Shown piece after piece: positions 35,552-47,958 of a DNA stretch of 64,000 bases. Origin of the DNA: Agrocybe praecox (lineage: Eukaryota; Basidiomycota; Agaricomycetes; Agaricales; Agrocybaceae); NCBI GenBank assembly GCA_964017145.1, contig OZ024844.1, forward strand, positions 1,674,001 through 1,738,000. The letters are read 5' to 3'. Each line of letters starts with the position of its first letter. Position 1 is the stretch's first letter. The notes beneath the pieces were generated by a model. The model saw only the letters and a program-made list of their open reading frames with translations. It was not told the DNA's origin and searched no databases. Both the position numbers and the translations under genes were made by a program.

Positions 35552-37680
35552 CTACCGTTCCTTTTTATTCCGTGGCGTTGGACCAAAGCTCGCTGCGTAA
35601 TGTCCGTAGGGACTGAGAAACGTGCCGAGGCCCTGGTGAACTTCGACCTGATATTCTTCAAAAGGAAAGGGCTCCCCGTCAACCGCCAAATATCCTTTAG
35701 TCTCCAAAGGTTTAATGCGGTACGCATGCGCCTTTACGTAGTGTACCTGATAGAACGAACAAGGTTGAAGCTAATATTAGAAGAATAGAGCATGGTCCGA
35801 AGCTTACATTAGGATGCCAATAACTCTCTCCCTCTGCAGCACCATCGATAGTCTCGAACATTCCCCCTCGAGTTGTCTTCAAGGCTAGAATTTAAAATGG
35901 TACTTCAAGATATTTTATATCAAGTTGACTTACCTTGCGCATTGCCATCACGTCGATCAACCCATCGTTGGGCAATGAAACAGGAAACGCCATGAAATCT
36001 CTAGAATGGCGTTTATAATTCGACGACACCAGCGACAAATTCAAATAAAAACCTACCGTCCGACATACGGCCCCTTCCCAGCGTAAACATAGAGAATTGG
36101 TTCTTCGAATGTCGTCCACCCGTCGTCGTCGTCCGGCAAGAATTTCAACGGGGGAAGGTTACGACCGACATAACCACCGAAGCCTGGTGCCGACGGTGTG
36201 GATGGTGACGACAACTTTTCGCTTTGTATTGAATGATACGTCTGGGCCATTTTATGTTTGTCGTTTTCAGCTATCTTGTAAGATAGTTGTACTGGGCATG
36301 GGTTGAATCTTAGGACTAAAGTTTATCAGAGGTGAGTCTGGAAATGGGAAAGCATCGCAGTACTCACTTCCTCGTATAAGACCAAAAAGAAACCTGGATT
36401 CTCCCATCCAGCGAAGATTCTCTGTACCAATATCTAGCTCGGCCATCAAACCCAAAGCTTGCGACATGAAAGAAATCGATCGTTTTCCTCCTTGCGTTAA
36501 TGAAAAGAGATCGACTTTCATTTCTTGGCCTGGAATGACACTAAGCACAGTATATTGTGGAAAATAAAACCTGCAGTACTCACCTTTGACTACATTTAAG
36601 GCAGCAGCGATGACATCAAACCCGTTCTGATATAGACATGAGCCTCGTCATGTGAAATGCGGTTTCAAAAGAAGGTGATTCTCACCTCTCTACCCATCAA
36701 ATTAACAGACAGTCCATTTCCAGACCCTGTAGGGATAGGTGCTATAGGAGTTGAGAAAGCCCGAATAGGGTCTGGATGCTCGAGAAATCCATTCAATATT
36801 TCATGCACTAATCCATCCCCAGAGACAGTAACGACGGCGTCGAACGTGAGGGGCAGTGTCTTAACCTTTTCTTGGGCTTCTCCTTGATGAGTGGTATCTG
36901 CAAGGTGAATTGTTCAGTGGCCGTCCACGTTGTCAGGTATTTGTTAGGGTATGCACATAGAACCTCCATGGAACATCCAGCAAGTTCGAATATCGGTTCC
37001 ACCTTTTTCACGAATATCTGAGCACCTTTTTTCTATTTGAATAGTGTTGGGATGGGTTATAATATGTTTCAATTGTAATAGTGGATATGTCGTCACTAAC
37101 CGTGCCTCCGAACGGATTAACGAATACCATGAGGCGACGCGAACGCTTGATGTCTAAGTCTGATTGGCGTCGACGGTCAGGGCAAGTGATGCTGCACGAG
37201 TGAGATAGCATAGTCACCGTCATAAGCTGCCTTCATTACCGATTCTGTCCACTCCGCAGCTCGCTTAGTCTGGGACTCGTCTACCTCGCCCTCGACGACC
37301 ACTAGCTCCATCTCCTTTCCCTTTTTCTTCCTATCCACAAAAGCCAGTGTTATTGTTCTGGAGGTACTGTCAAGACTAGCTCGCAATATGTTTCGATGGG
37401 GTACATCGTAATTTCCTGTTGAACCCGTTGCTGTAGCATCCACGTTAGATGAGGCGAAAAGTGAAATTGAACCTAAGAGAGAGAGAGACGCACCTGAAGG
37501 TTTGCGAACGAGAAGGCCTGCTTCCCCCAAGGAAACAGTTGTAGGGACGGAGCCTGTACAGATGATTATCGAACTGTCGGACATGAGTATGCGCAGACCA
37601 AGGAGTTCCAGGTACTGGTCCAAAGGCATTTTCAAATGGGTGAAGAGATGATCACCGGCCGCGGTCAATGCCGTCATCAT
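35552..37680 (-). CDS. LCB4: Sphingoid long-chain base kinase (LCB4/5, DAG-kinase family)
   Basis: Phosphorylates sphingoid bases to signalling lipids. The N-terminal part, from the double Met at 37680, is a variable regulatory region with SIIICTGSVPTTVSLGEAGL. The catalytic lobe starts RRLMVFVNPFGGTKKG, the nucleotide-binding segment. After an intron comes the hallmark FDAVVTVSGDGLVHEILNGF, containing the SGDG loop and catalytic Asp. Then come TPIAPIPTGSGNGLSVNLMG, as in the family, KVDLFSLTQGGKRSISFMSQA and GLMAELDIGTENLRWMGESRF. The C-terminal lobe has DGLIDVMAM and ends GTFLSPYGHYAASFGP before a stop at 35552. About 500-550 residues, nine or so introns. Which yeast paralogue (LCB4 or LCB5) it matches cannot be decided. 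Confidence 0.92.
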
Positions 37681-37787
37681 CTTTACCGGTTAACCATTCC
37701 GCACATATCTCCGGTCCGCCCGCCGTACTATTCTAAGGTGACGCCATAACAGTTGGGAATCGCATAGCAAGTATCTCTCTTATCATC

Positions 37788-38833
37788 ATGCCCTCCGTAC
37801 ACACTATCGCACAGAAAGGTTTTGGAACGGGAACAAATGAGCTTTACGATCGGTGAGTATATTACCCGCAGGTTTAAAATTAATTCCCACACTTATACCA
37901 TGAGCTATTAGGATACGACCAACATATCAGCCCTTTTCGCTGGATTATATCCGCGAATCTCTGAAAGAAACTGGACCCTTGAACATCGTTGAGTGAGTAG
38001 ATCATCACTCACTTGCATCATCCGTTTTCGACCGCCAATAGGATAGGAGCTGGAACAGGAATATTCACTCGTGCTTTGCTCAAAGATCTGAAATGGAACG
38101 CTTTGATAAAGGAATTGAAGGCTTTCGAGCCTAGCGAAGGAATGAGAGATGTGTTTTCACGTACAGTACCTCAGGACGATCGCATTTCAATCGCAGAAGG
38201 ATATTTCGACGCTATCAAAGTTGAAGACGGATGGGCAGACCTCGTTGTCATTGCACAAGTACGTATTAGGATCATCGGGGAAAAAGTGCTTCTTATAATA
38301 GGATTCCAGGCATTCCATTGGTGTCCAGACTATGACGCAGCAGCGGCTGAGTTCGCCCGAATCCTTAAACCTACAGGAAATGTGGCCCTTATCTGGAATC
38401 TGGAAGATAGGTACGAGTCACCAAAATATAAACCATCGTGAATCTTTTCGAATAATAAATATTTCCTAGGGATGGAGCAGAATGGACAGCAAAGATCCGA
38501 GATACCATCGAAGTACATGAGCAAGGCTCCCCTCAGTTCCGACTCGGGTACTGGAAACAAACCTTTGACACCCCATCTTACCAAAAATTCTTCGAGCCAC
38601 CCAAGCAAGAGACTTGGTCTTATCACATCATTGGGACAAAAGAGTCGGCAGTCGAAAGGGCATCCAGTAAGAGCTATGTTGCGGTCTTACCTGATGACAA
38701 GAAGAAGGAAGTACAGGACGAGATCAGGCGCATTGTCGACGAAGGAGTGGGTAAAGTTTGGATTGATGAGTCGCAGGGAACGTTCGAGTATCCATACAAG
38801 GTCGACGTGGTTATTTTCTACAAGAAGGAGTAA
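37788..38833 (+). CDS. Class I SAM-dependent methyltransferase (methyltransf_11 type)
   Basis: Small-molecule methyltransferase of the group that includes yeast Crg1 and Tmt1. The N-terminus has GFGTGTNELYDRIRPTYQ, typical of this group. Then comes ETGPLNIVEIGAGTGIFTRA, the SAM-binding motif I with E-x-GxGxG. DWGWADLVVIAQAFHW-like sequence (read as DGWADLVVIAQ plus AFHWC across an intron) is motif II with the usual Gln-Ala-x-His-Trp. RILKPTGNVALIWNLEDR is motif III. The C-terminal region ends TFEYPYKVDVVIFYKKE. About 280 residues and four introns. No substrate can be read from sequence; trans-aconitate and cantharidin are activities of relatives, not evidence for this one. Confidence 0.85.
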
Positions 38834-38988
38834 ATGTACTCGGTAGTAAACATAAGAGTCGCGATATGAACACACAAGGGCACACATATACATCCCAAAA
38901 AGGAAACAACAAGTTTCATTGTCGACCAGCGGTTTGGCGCGTCTACTTTTATCTTGTTTCTTTACCCTTTCATGCCAAATACTTGAAC

Positions 38989-41900
38989 ATGGCCACTTTC
39001 TCTCCTTCACCTGCACCCCGCCGCTCTTCAAGGCTGCAGACTCGTGCCACCTCACCAGCTGCAAGACCATCAAGACGTTTGGCGCCTGCGCCTACATACC
39101 ACAGTATAAGTGATGCTGCTTCGGTGGTCTCCGCAATGGACGTCGATGAAAGAAGCTCTATTACAACTGATCGCAATCTATCAAGAATAGGCGGCGAAAT
39201 TCTGTTTGCAAAAACTAACGAGATGTCCGTGCTATTTTACGCAACATTACCGTTGGAGGTGAAGCAAGTTTTAAGGATATCAGGTGTGTTTGTGTCGCTT
39301 TTGTGCATGTTTCGCGTTTAACAACCTGCTCACCTGCTCTCAGATTTCGCGAAAGATCCTTATTCAGGAGAGATCGACACAGTCACTGGCTTCGCGCTTG
39401 TAACTTCAATAAAGACGTGTTTTGTGTGGCAACATGCACAGGTGGGTTTTTTGAATTTGGTTGCTTTCATTCGTAATTCATTATCCATAGGCACTGAAAG
39501 GTATCCCTACATGCTACATCTTTGCATGTCCTCAAGATACCGGCTTTTCCAGTCCCCCCTTTCATGCTTTGGTACCCCAAGGATATTCCAGAGAACCAGG
39601 ACTCATCCTTGTTTCTCCCGCCGGTTCGATTCGCTTCTGGGATAGTATAGGGATTGGCTTGGCTGGAGGGGATAATTTTGTCTCGTCGCAGTTGGAGGAC
39701 ATGGAGTTTGACGAGGAAGTCACAAATCTAGTCCGAGCAAACGTGCGTCTGCCATCTATCATGTATAATTTACAAACCAACCTTTTCACAGGCGCATACC
39801 TACATTTTGTCAACATCCTATGGGAGGTTGTACCGACTGACACTAACCTCCGTTGGCGGAAAATACCATCTAACGATTCGAGCTTTTGCTCGTCCGAGTG
39901 CCAAAGTATCCTTTACCCGCCTCTTCCAGCCTTTCCTTCCTATTTCCCAATCCTCATATGAAATCAAGGATAAAAACAAGCATATCCATGCTGTTTCCCT
40001 TGGTCAAGAAACACCCTCTGGAGACCGTGACGTATGGGCTCTTGCCAACGGCAGTCTACAGTTATGGAGTATGAAGTCTGAAGGTTGGGAAGAATTAGTT
40101 CATGAGCATGACTTGAACCCTCTACTGCTGAAAGGCCTCCGAGACAAAAAACTGGGAACTGTGGATGAGGACCAGGATGTAGAGCTTTCTGATCTAGCGA
40201 TTTTTGAGTAAATATATACTTTCTTCCAAATTTCATTACTGCCGTACTAACTTAAATTTCAGCAACCAAAACATAGCTATCCTCATTTCTTACTCCGCCT
40301 TCTCTACGGCCAGCGACTTCAGACGCTACTATGCACTGGCTGAATTGAAACCTGTTGCACATGGATTTACCCTTGAACGGTTACATCCTGTACCATATCA
40401 AACGGTAAGGAGCTGTTGCCAGCCCCTGTGGATTTCACTTATGGATTCTATGCTACTAGACAAGTAATCCTGGTCTTCCTGTACATCCCAGAATTCAGCT
40501 TGTCTTCTCAGGATCCATCATTAGTGTACAATTCGGTGACGCTGTGGCCCTTTGCGGTCGAGGTTGTTATTTTTCCATCTATCTCATATTTGACCACAAA
40601 GATCTGAAGGATTTCCTTAGAATCAGGATATGGGGATCGATTGGAACTCAAGGACGCAAATGACAGAACATTCGGTGTTGGTGTTAGCCTATCCGGCGAT
40701 TCAATCTTGATCTTAACCGCCTCGACCATGATGAAAGTATCTTTGGACCTGGAAAAAATTCAAAGCTTCAATTCAGGGTGAATATCCTAACAATAAATAC
40801 ACACGTTTTCTTCTAAAGTTAGATCATCTCCAGGACGGGGATTGCGGGTCTTATCAAGTCGACTATGATGCAAGCGATTTTATACGCCTCCACAGCTTTG
40901 GTATGTTTGTTGTTATTAATTTATCCAACACTTCCTTCATTGATTTACTTTGTTAGAATCCTTTACGTTTCAGCTTCCCTCCAGTGCTGTCTGATGAACC
41001 GTTGATGCAAGCTGCCCAGCAGCTCAGTGTTGAGGTTCTGAAGTCTGGTCAGTCCAAATTCTAAAATTCCCTCGTTCAGTCTCTAATATGCATATAGACC
41101 CAGAAGTCGTTCGCCAGAGTCCTGATATGCAGGCACAGATAGCAGGACGCAAGGATAGGCTTAGCTGGCTCATAGGCTTCATAAATGAGAATGATGTTTT
41201 AACCAGGGTAAGCCACTTTGTAACAGTTTTGATTTTTGTGTCGTATTTATTCGATGTACAGTTCTCGCAAGCTTCGCGTCAGAAGTTGGCTGTTGATGCA
41301 GAAAAATTATACTCCGCGGACCAGTTGTGGACACTCTACAATAGTTCTCTTTCGTAAGTGCAGTCATAGTACTTCTTAGTCTGTGCGTATGGTGACGCCG
41401 CCTTTTTAGGACCTCACCGAGTTCTGGTGTATTGAAGGATGCAGTCATAGCTTATATGGACGAGGTGGGAGAAGGCAACCATGAAGATCCCATCAGAGCA
41501 TTTTTCCGAACCCGTGTGGGAGATATTGGCAAGGTCTTAAAGAAAGTCGTCGACGTTGTCAAACTTGCCGAGAAGAACAATGCTTCCAATCTCAATGCAC
41601 TACTGGCAGATGCCAGTCATGTTATCACGGCGAGTATTTATTCAATTGTCTTCAAAATCCTTCGTCTTACCAGACATGTTTTGATAGACTGTCCTCAAGT
41701 CTGCTTTCGAGTACCGACGATACAACTTGGACGTATACGGTGTTATCCTTCCCATGAATCAACCTTGGACAAGCAGACCGAGTATGATCGATGCTTTATT
41801 ATCCCTCTTCCAAATGTTGACGAAGGCGGTGGAACCAACACGTGAAAGGACTGAAGAACCTAATGCAAGACTTCCCAAGCTCGCAGAAGTGTTGTTTGAG

Positions 41901-43573
41901 TCTGTGAAGGAGAGATTGGATTGGCTTCAAAGGTTGGTCAAGTGTCTTTCTCCCCTTCAGTGGTGTCTGATACCTCCATCTAGTGAACCTGACCAATCAG
42001 GTGCCATGGAAGCTATGCATCAACGATTTGCAATCCTCCGTCCTGAAGTTCTAGAAACATTACGTGGGTGATCTCTGTGTTGTTGGCATAACGTTCGTTT
42101 ATACTATCTTACAGGGAGTTGTGGGCATGAACAAGCTGCCTTTTCGCTCGCTGAAAGGTACCACGATTATGCTAGTCTCGTTGCTCTATGCCATCGAGAA
42201 ACTGTCTATCCCCCTGAAAATAATCCACACGCTGCGCGGATAAATGAATACATTCAACGATTTAAAGAGGAATTCGTCGTCGAGCTCTTCCAATGGTATA
42301 TCCAACACGGTATGCAACCTTTCCAGATTGTCTTTGCTTCTCATATTGAACACAGCACTGTAGCTGAACTTCGCACCATGTTTGATCAACAAGCACCTGG
42401 GGCATCTTATCTGGATTTCTTCTTCCGTGAGCACCCTGATAATTCCATTTCTTGGATAAACGATCTTGGAAAATCTCGTCATTCGCCAGCAGCATCCGCT
42501 CTCTTAATGGATGCTGCAAACTCCAAGAATCTCGAAGCAAAACATGTACGTTTGTTTAAATAGGTCGACGAATTTCAAGCATTGATGGATTTGCATTAGC
42601 TTATGCTTAGCATTGGGAAACTTTCCTATCTCGCCTCCGTGCAAGAAACCAACGTTGCAAATGACACGATACTTGACTGTGATTACTGGTTTTCTTTTGT
42701 CGCTTAAATTTCAAACTGACAACCTAAAAGCATTCCACAATGGACTTAATTTTGTCAGTGTCCACGAAGAACTTTTGACCGATCTACGAACTGCTCTTAC
42801 CTCTTCCCGGACTCGTCAATCACTGGAAGGACAATTAGATACCATCATCAGGGAAAAATGTAGAGGATTGCAAGGAAAGCCTGGATTTATCCATGTGAGG
42901 AGTTCTACTCCAACTGCATACATTGATTGATTGACATTGGGATGCAGATGTTCAGAAGCATTGCCAGACAGTTGCTGCAAGGAAAAGCACTATCTGTAGA
43001 GGATATGGTTGATGTCCTGACCCTCAAAGACAACGCACATTCTATGGAAGATTTTGAAACAAGTCTTGTCTTGCTTGCTGGTGTGGAGGTAAAAGCTTTA
43101 TTCATTGCCATATTTTTTGTCTGCTGATAGCATTTAAGAACCTGCCTGAGGCGCGCAAACAATCTGCCATCCGGACTGTTTGGAGACGTGTTTATTTGCA
43201 CGATGAGTAAGCCTGTGTCGCCTACGAAGAAAACCTACGCTAATATTTGAATAGCTGGGACATTTTGCAACAGACGTCTGGGCTATCGGACGAAGCAATC
43301 AACAATAGCTATCGGAATACCGCCTTATATACCACATATTGTTCGGCGCCTCTGACGCAAGAGAGCATGGCGTTGATCATCAACCCAGAAGCGGCGCTGG
43401 TAACACCTTCAGCGGAGGAGATTGTTTCCCGGTGGCCTTGGATGTCAACGGATGACGTTGACGAGTTGCTGCGGGATTATGATTCTGAAGCCGAGCAGTT
43501 AAGGAGCTGGGACCTTGGAGAAGTTTTCGAGAGGATTGAGGAGTTGGTACAACTGAATGACAGGAGTATGTAG
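38989..43573 (+). CDS. NUP133: Nucleoporin Nup133
   Basis: Scaffold subunit of the Y-shaped (Nup84/Nup107-160) complex at the nuclear pore. The N-terminus is basic and Ser/Pro/Arg-rich. The seven-bladed propeller follows, with VLFYATLPLEVKQVL and YSREPGLILVSPAGSIRFWDS; the last is a Nup133/Nup155-family landmark. The C-terminal half is an all-alpha helical stack with FEAKHVRLFK-like, LVNFVSVHEELLTDL and MEDFETSLVLLAG segments, ending WDLGEVFERIEELVQLNDRSM. About 1,150-1,200 residues and some twenty short introns. The start at 38989 gives MATFSPSPAPRRSSRLQ, a plausible opening. The stop at 43573 lies 9 bp from the opposing stop of the COA8 gene. The propeller's membrane-sensing loop cannot be located with confidence by eye. 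Confidence 0.9.
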
Positions 43574-43582
43574 AAGTAGATA

Positions 43583-44178
43583 TCACTGAGAACCAAAAAT
43601 GTTTGATAAGCGACTCTTGAATCTTTGATATTCTACTCTTGCAGCAAGAATAATGAGTTGGAGATTTCGTTTTCGCCATTCGTCCGTGTAACTGTCTGTC
43701 CACTCTTTCTCCTGCATGATCCACTGCTGAAAGAGTGCGGACAGTGCTTCTTCCTTGTCTCGAACGCTTGCAGTTTTTGGGAGACTGTTGAGAATAGTAT
43801 CCCTTGCAGCGTAAAACCGCGTGTTGCTCTGAAGAACTCTCAGCGTGGCCGCAAAAAAAGACAGGAAAGACGCACGTCCAACCAGAAATTTTGGTGCAAT
43901 GTATCCAATTGCTGTCGCAACAACCTGAACTGAAGTTCATGATCACTCGAACTGGCGTCCGCTCCAAACTCGGCGAGAGAATATGGATGGCGTAAATAAG
44001 CAGGCGGTGATGCGACAACCGGGGTATCGTAAATTATGGGGCGCATATGTGAAATGGGATCTGGAGGCGCTACGAGGTCATGATTTGTTCTTGACGCGTG
44101 GAAGCTACGACTGAAAAGGACTTGACGAGTTGTTGAAGGGACACGCAGAATCTGGGAGATATATCGTGTAGAGGACAT
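43583..44178 (-). CDS. COA8: Cytochrome c oxidase assembly factor COA8 (apoptogenic protein 1 family)
   Basis: Mitochondrial protein supporting assembly or stability of complex IV. The presequence (QILRVPSTTRQVLFSRSF) is basic and Ser/Arg-rich. The mature part has PDPISHMRPIIYDTP and YLRHPYSLAEFGAD, then the family helix LLRQQLDTLHQNFWLD joined by one intron to SNTRFYAARDTILNSL. The C-terminal block reads ALSALFQQWIMQEKEW, TDEWRKRNLQLIILAAR and VEYQRFKSRLSNIFG. Paired WxxRN-type residues near the end are the most conserved part of the family. About 180 residues. Only the relation to human COA8 is claimed; the yeast counterpart is unclear to me. Convergent with NUP133; the next gene upstream on the same strand is the copper chaperone ATX1. 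Confidence 0.85.
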
Positions 44179-44364
44179 GATGATGGTGACTGGTCAACGT
44201 CAAAGAGTCAAGTTACCGACTTGAGCCAAGGCGAGTCGAGTAGCGGCCAGAACGGGCCGATCGTATCTCACTCCTTTCAAGGGAGGATCGACGGAGAATC
44301 ATTGAACATTCACATTCAACTATCATTTATTCACAAGGATATATTATATACACATGAAGTGTTC

Positions 44365-44811
44365 TCAGACAACAACAACTCCAGAACGGACCTTTATTGG
44401 TCAATAATCAGAGCGTTATACCGGGAGTCATCAATTGGCATCCCCTTACCTCCTTGCCGGTCTTCTTGATCTTTGCGAGGACATCATCGTATGGGATAGT
44501 ACCGTTGACAATGACTTCCTGAGTTGCAAGGTCGACGGTGTAGGATGATACGCCTGGGATACGCGTCAGCAACTGGGGATGTGGGACGACCGAGGGGGGC
44601 ATACCGTCGGCCTTGGCTTTCTCGAGCACGCGAGTGACAGCACCGGAACAACCAGAGCAAGTCATCTTTTTCCACCAGCCTCTTAATATCTGTGTTCCAT
44701 CCAACCAAAGAAGAAGGTGCTCACCTTGACGTCAAACTTGTAGGTGTGTTCGCTCTGCAAAGTAATTCAACGATTACAGCCAGATTAGTCAGAGATCGGG
44801 TAACGTACCAT
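44365..44811 (-). CDS. ATX1: Copper metallochaperone Atx1
   Basis: Delivers Cu(I) to the Ccc2-type P-ATPase of the Golgi. After splicing, the protein is about 73 residues: MSEHTYKFDVK, then the copper site MTCSGCSGAVTRVLEKAKA, then YTVDLATQEVIVNG and KIKKTGKEVRSG. MTCSGC holds the two Cu-binding cysteines and IKKTGKE carries the Lys that helps partner docking. Four introns are inferred. The first lies immediately after the ATG (44808-44755). A third (GTATGC to CCCAG) removes a stretch that would otherwise insert about 17 residues between the two conserved helices. A last one (GTAAGG to AATAAAG) leads to a stop at 44365; reading through gives a stop at 44408 and a non-typical tail. Both ends were considered; the spliced form fits the family. 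Confidence 0.93.
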
Positions 44812-45181
44812 GATGATTTCTGGTTAGATAAGGATATAGATAAAGATCTGGAAAGGATAGTCAGTCAACTGGGAATGAATATTTAAAGACGGACGGACAA
44901 TGGAGGCAAGCTGATGGAAGTGCAGACACAACGAGAGGAAAGCGGTTCTGCTTTATAACGCAATTCACCTTAGTGACGGGTCCAAAATTGGCAGTGCCTG
45001 CCTTCGATCCGAATGTTGCTGACTACCTCGGAAGCTGATTAAGTCTCCCGGAAATACCATCATGACATTCTCAAAGAGTATGTAATACAAGTATCCCCCA
45101 TTACTCCTGGTTCAATAAATACTAGTCTACTAATAGGAGAATTATAGGCTATAGTGGTATGGATCGTTTCATGTCCTCATG
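44812..45181. other. Gene-free spacer between ATX1 and the LAT permease
   Basis: This 370 bp contains the ATX1 promoter and the permease 3' region on the same strand. I find no clear copper-response element by eye, and no open frame with a recognisable product. Confidence 0.4.
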
Positions 45182-47704
45182 TCATCGTGCTTGTCGCAGT
45201 TCTACCGTTTCGTCCTGATCTGTAGCAACAGCTTGCCATCCCTCAGCTGCCCTTGAACGCCCGCGCAGCTTGTCAAAGAAACCAAAGCACCAGGCTGGGG
45301 AAAATGATTATGGTTTAATGCAAATAACCGTACTGTGCAACTCACAAACAACTGCCGGTCTTCCCTCTTCTTCGGTAGATTGTGTAATGTAGTAAACAGG
45401 TATTCCGACAAGAACAAAGCCTGACGAAGGGTGAGAACGAATCTGGTCTAGTATAAATTTCACATACCTAAAACAGCGACTGCTTCTGCAGGTGCAGCGA
45501 TGATAGGCATACAAAGAAGGAACAAAGCGACCTAAGTATATTGTTCAGATCATTGAAACAAAATCTGCAAAACAGTCAGGGCTTACACCGCAGAATGTCA
45601 GTGGAGTTATGATCCAGGTCCTGTATGGTCTACATAGGTCTTCGTCAGCGTTACCGATGTTGTCTAGAACTATTTTCATTTTACCTTTCGAGTAGTGGCT
45701 CTTTGATACGAAGTATGACGAGGCCCAGCACGGTAAGGAAATAGAAAGCCCAGGAAGCAACAACAGAAAAGTTGATCAAAGATCGAAATCCGTTACCAAT
45801 CATGATAAATGCAATCGTAATGCCTGCTTGCAGTACAGCTGCGTTCAGGGGAGTTTGGCGGGAAGAGTGCAACTTGCCAAATATAGCTGGCAGATATCGT
45901 TCCCGACTTGCTGCGTATACCAGCCTCGAGGACGTGAAAAAAGATCCTGGAAATCGGTTAAGTGTTGCAGAATTATTTTATATCAATAAATTATAGTCAC
46001 CATTCAAGGCACCAAAACATGAGAAAGCCACCATGAACGCAAAGACGATTCCGCCAACAGGGCCGAACAGTGCGCGACCAAAATCCATGGCGACTGTGTT
46101 ACTCAATCCAACGGTAACCTGGCCATACTCAGTCAGTTGGATGCAAAAACAACGGCTAAAAGAAATGGCTGACTTTATCCAGTACGACAAAATAGGAAAC
46201 ATTGGCCAAAAGGAATAGAAGCTGAAATTAAAAGGATTAGAAACCTTTTGACAAACAGTCGACTACACGTACTGTAACCATGACCATGCTTGAGTGAATT
46301 GCACGAGGTATGTTCTTTTCTGGATGATTGATTTCTCCTCCAACGTAATTTGCTTGATCCCAACCATCAAAGGCCCACAGGCCAGAGTAAAGAGCTAAGG
46401 AATATGATGATGGACTGGTACTTGACCCAGAAAATAAAGGTTCTCTGAGGGAGGAAGAGGCCTTGCCTCGAGCCAGCTGAACAATCCCTAAGACTGTAAC
46501 CAATATCTTTGCGCGTCATTGGCATACAAGGGTTGAAGGAAGCAATGAGACAACATACAAGGGATATGATCTAGGAGGATCCTTCTCAGTATTGAAATTA
46601 ATTTTGTAGTATTGTGTGCCGCTCACCTTGACAGTTGTAAACACCACCGCTACACGAGTGCCCAGTTTCTTTGCAGATACGCACAGAATCGTTACAATGA
46701 CGACTGCACATACTGCAGTCAGCTTGATTGCCCACTGAGGGATATCATCCGGTGATACATCGGCACGAGTGTTATGCCAAAATATCCTATTGAGGTATTC
46801 AGCAAAAATGAGACTAATAACCGCATTTGCGCCTGCCACAGCGCATGAGTTATAGTTCCAAAAATCAATTTAGCCTAACTGACCGGGTTTGAGCGCAATT
46901 ATAGCAGTCCAAGCAAAGAGGTAAGAAACTAATGGACCATAAGCGTATGAAAGGTATGCTTGAGCTCCACCATTCTGGGGTATAGCAGAACCAAGTTCTG
47001 CAAAGCTACTGGCACCCGTCCATGCAAGTAAGCCAGACGCTAACCAGACCAACAAACTTGCCCCGACGCTGTGAGTGTTTGCAACGACGACACCGGGCGA
47101 AGAACTATAAATTATGGGCATTGAGTACTTTTCCTCGTGTGTTGTCAAAAAGAATCATACAATATTCCAGAGCCAATCTAATAACGTCTTAAACGAGGTG
47201 CAAACATTAAATGCAATAACATACTCACCTGCAGTCCAACGACAAGTGCAATTCCTACAGAACCATAAGTCCTTCCTCTTCTTCAGAGTCCTAGGAGATA
47301 GAGCATACCGTTGATGAGACTTATGTTTTTTTCGGGGCCTTCTGCATGAAGATTTCCGGGGTCAGTTACACTTGCACTTAACGGCAACTAGTACGGAGGT
47401 AATAGGTATGGTCACATCATCTGAAGTCCCCTGTATTGAATCACGGCGTACCAAATCATGTTGAAAGTCAAACCCAGAGACAGAGTACGATCTACCACTG
47501 CATAAAGGTGAGGAAACCACTCAATAAGAATGTGTTATATTCGTACCGTCGTATTCTCTGGGAACCACTAGCCGGACCATCGGAAATTTCTAGAGCGCGT
47601 AATGAGTCGTCAGAGTCGTTAGAATGTCTTGAGAGGGGGGGTGAAGGAGGATATGAGACAGAAGTTTTGAGCGCTACATAGTCCTCTCTGGCATGGTTCG
47701 ACAT
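45182..47704 (-). CDS. LAT-type amino acid permease (APC superfamily, Mup1/Mup3-like)
   Basis: Twelve-span plasma-membrane transporter of the L-type amino acid permease group. The cytosolic N-terminus begins MSNHAREDYVALKTS and has a Ser/Asp-rich region. After splicing, the first span and its substrate loop read ISLINGIALVVGLQIGSGIFSSPGVV, the LAT hallmark. Then follow SFAELGSAIPQNGGAQAYL, later YSGLWAFDGWDQANYVGGE and PEKNIPRAIHSSM, both diagnostic. The C-terminal part ends CFGFFDKLRGRS followed by a short hydrophilic tail. About 600 residues, about twelve introns. Related fungal proteins import methionine, and some other neutral amino acids; substrate here is inferred from family only. It is divergent from VPS55. 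Confidence 0.9.
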
Positions 47705-47958
47705 GGGGGACCTCGAGTTGTTGGAATTAGCAGCGGTGCTACCAGTGATGGCATTCCAATTACCCGATGCCCAAAATGTCTATTTGGTCTTCACGATCAC
47801 AACAAATAAATGATCGCAATCGGTCCGTTTGCTTTGATTAAATAAATAAATAAATAATTACTTGCTAAGTTTGATTACGTATTACTATTAGGCGCGTGAG
47901 CTGCCAAGTCTGTCCCAAGTCTGTCCACTGCGGCCTCTCACCTACCACTTCCTCCACA
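47705..47958. promoter_or_regulatory. Divergent promoter of the permease and VPS55, with AAAT repeat
   Basis: This 254 bp spacer contains a (AAAT)n microsatellite at about 47838-47856. Similar AAAT runs lie near 3729-3750 and 22508-22524, the last inside an intron of the MAPKKK. No gene is seen. Confidence 0.4.
47838..47856. repeat. (AAAT)n microsatellite
   Basis: Four tandem AAAT units within the divergent promoter of the permease and VPS55. Confidence 0.8.

Noticed and set aside
43625..43933. Plus-strand open frame of about 100 codons
   Set aside because: Antisense to COA8, whose helices and presequence are clear on the minus strand.
44408..44704. ATX1 read without splicing the middle and last introns
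   Set aside because: It would insert about 17 residues inside the metal-binding domain and give an odd tail; splice signals and family length favour the shorter protein.
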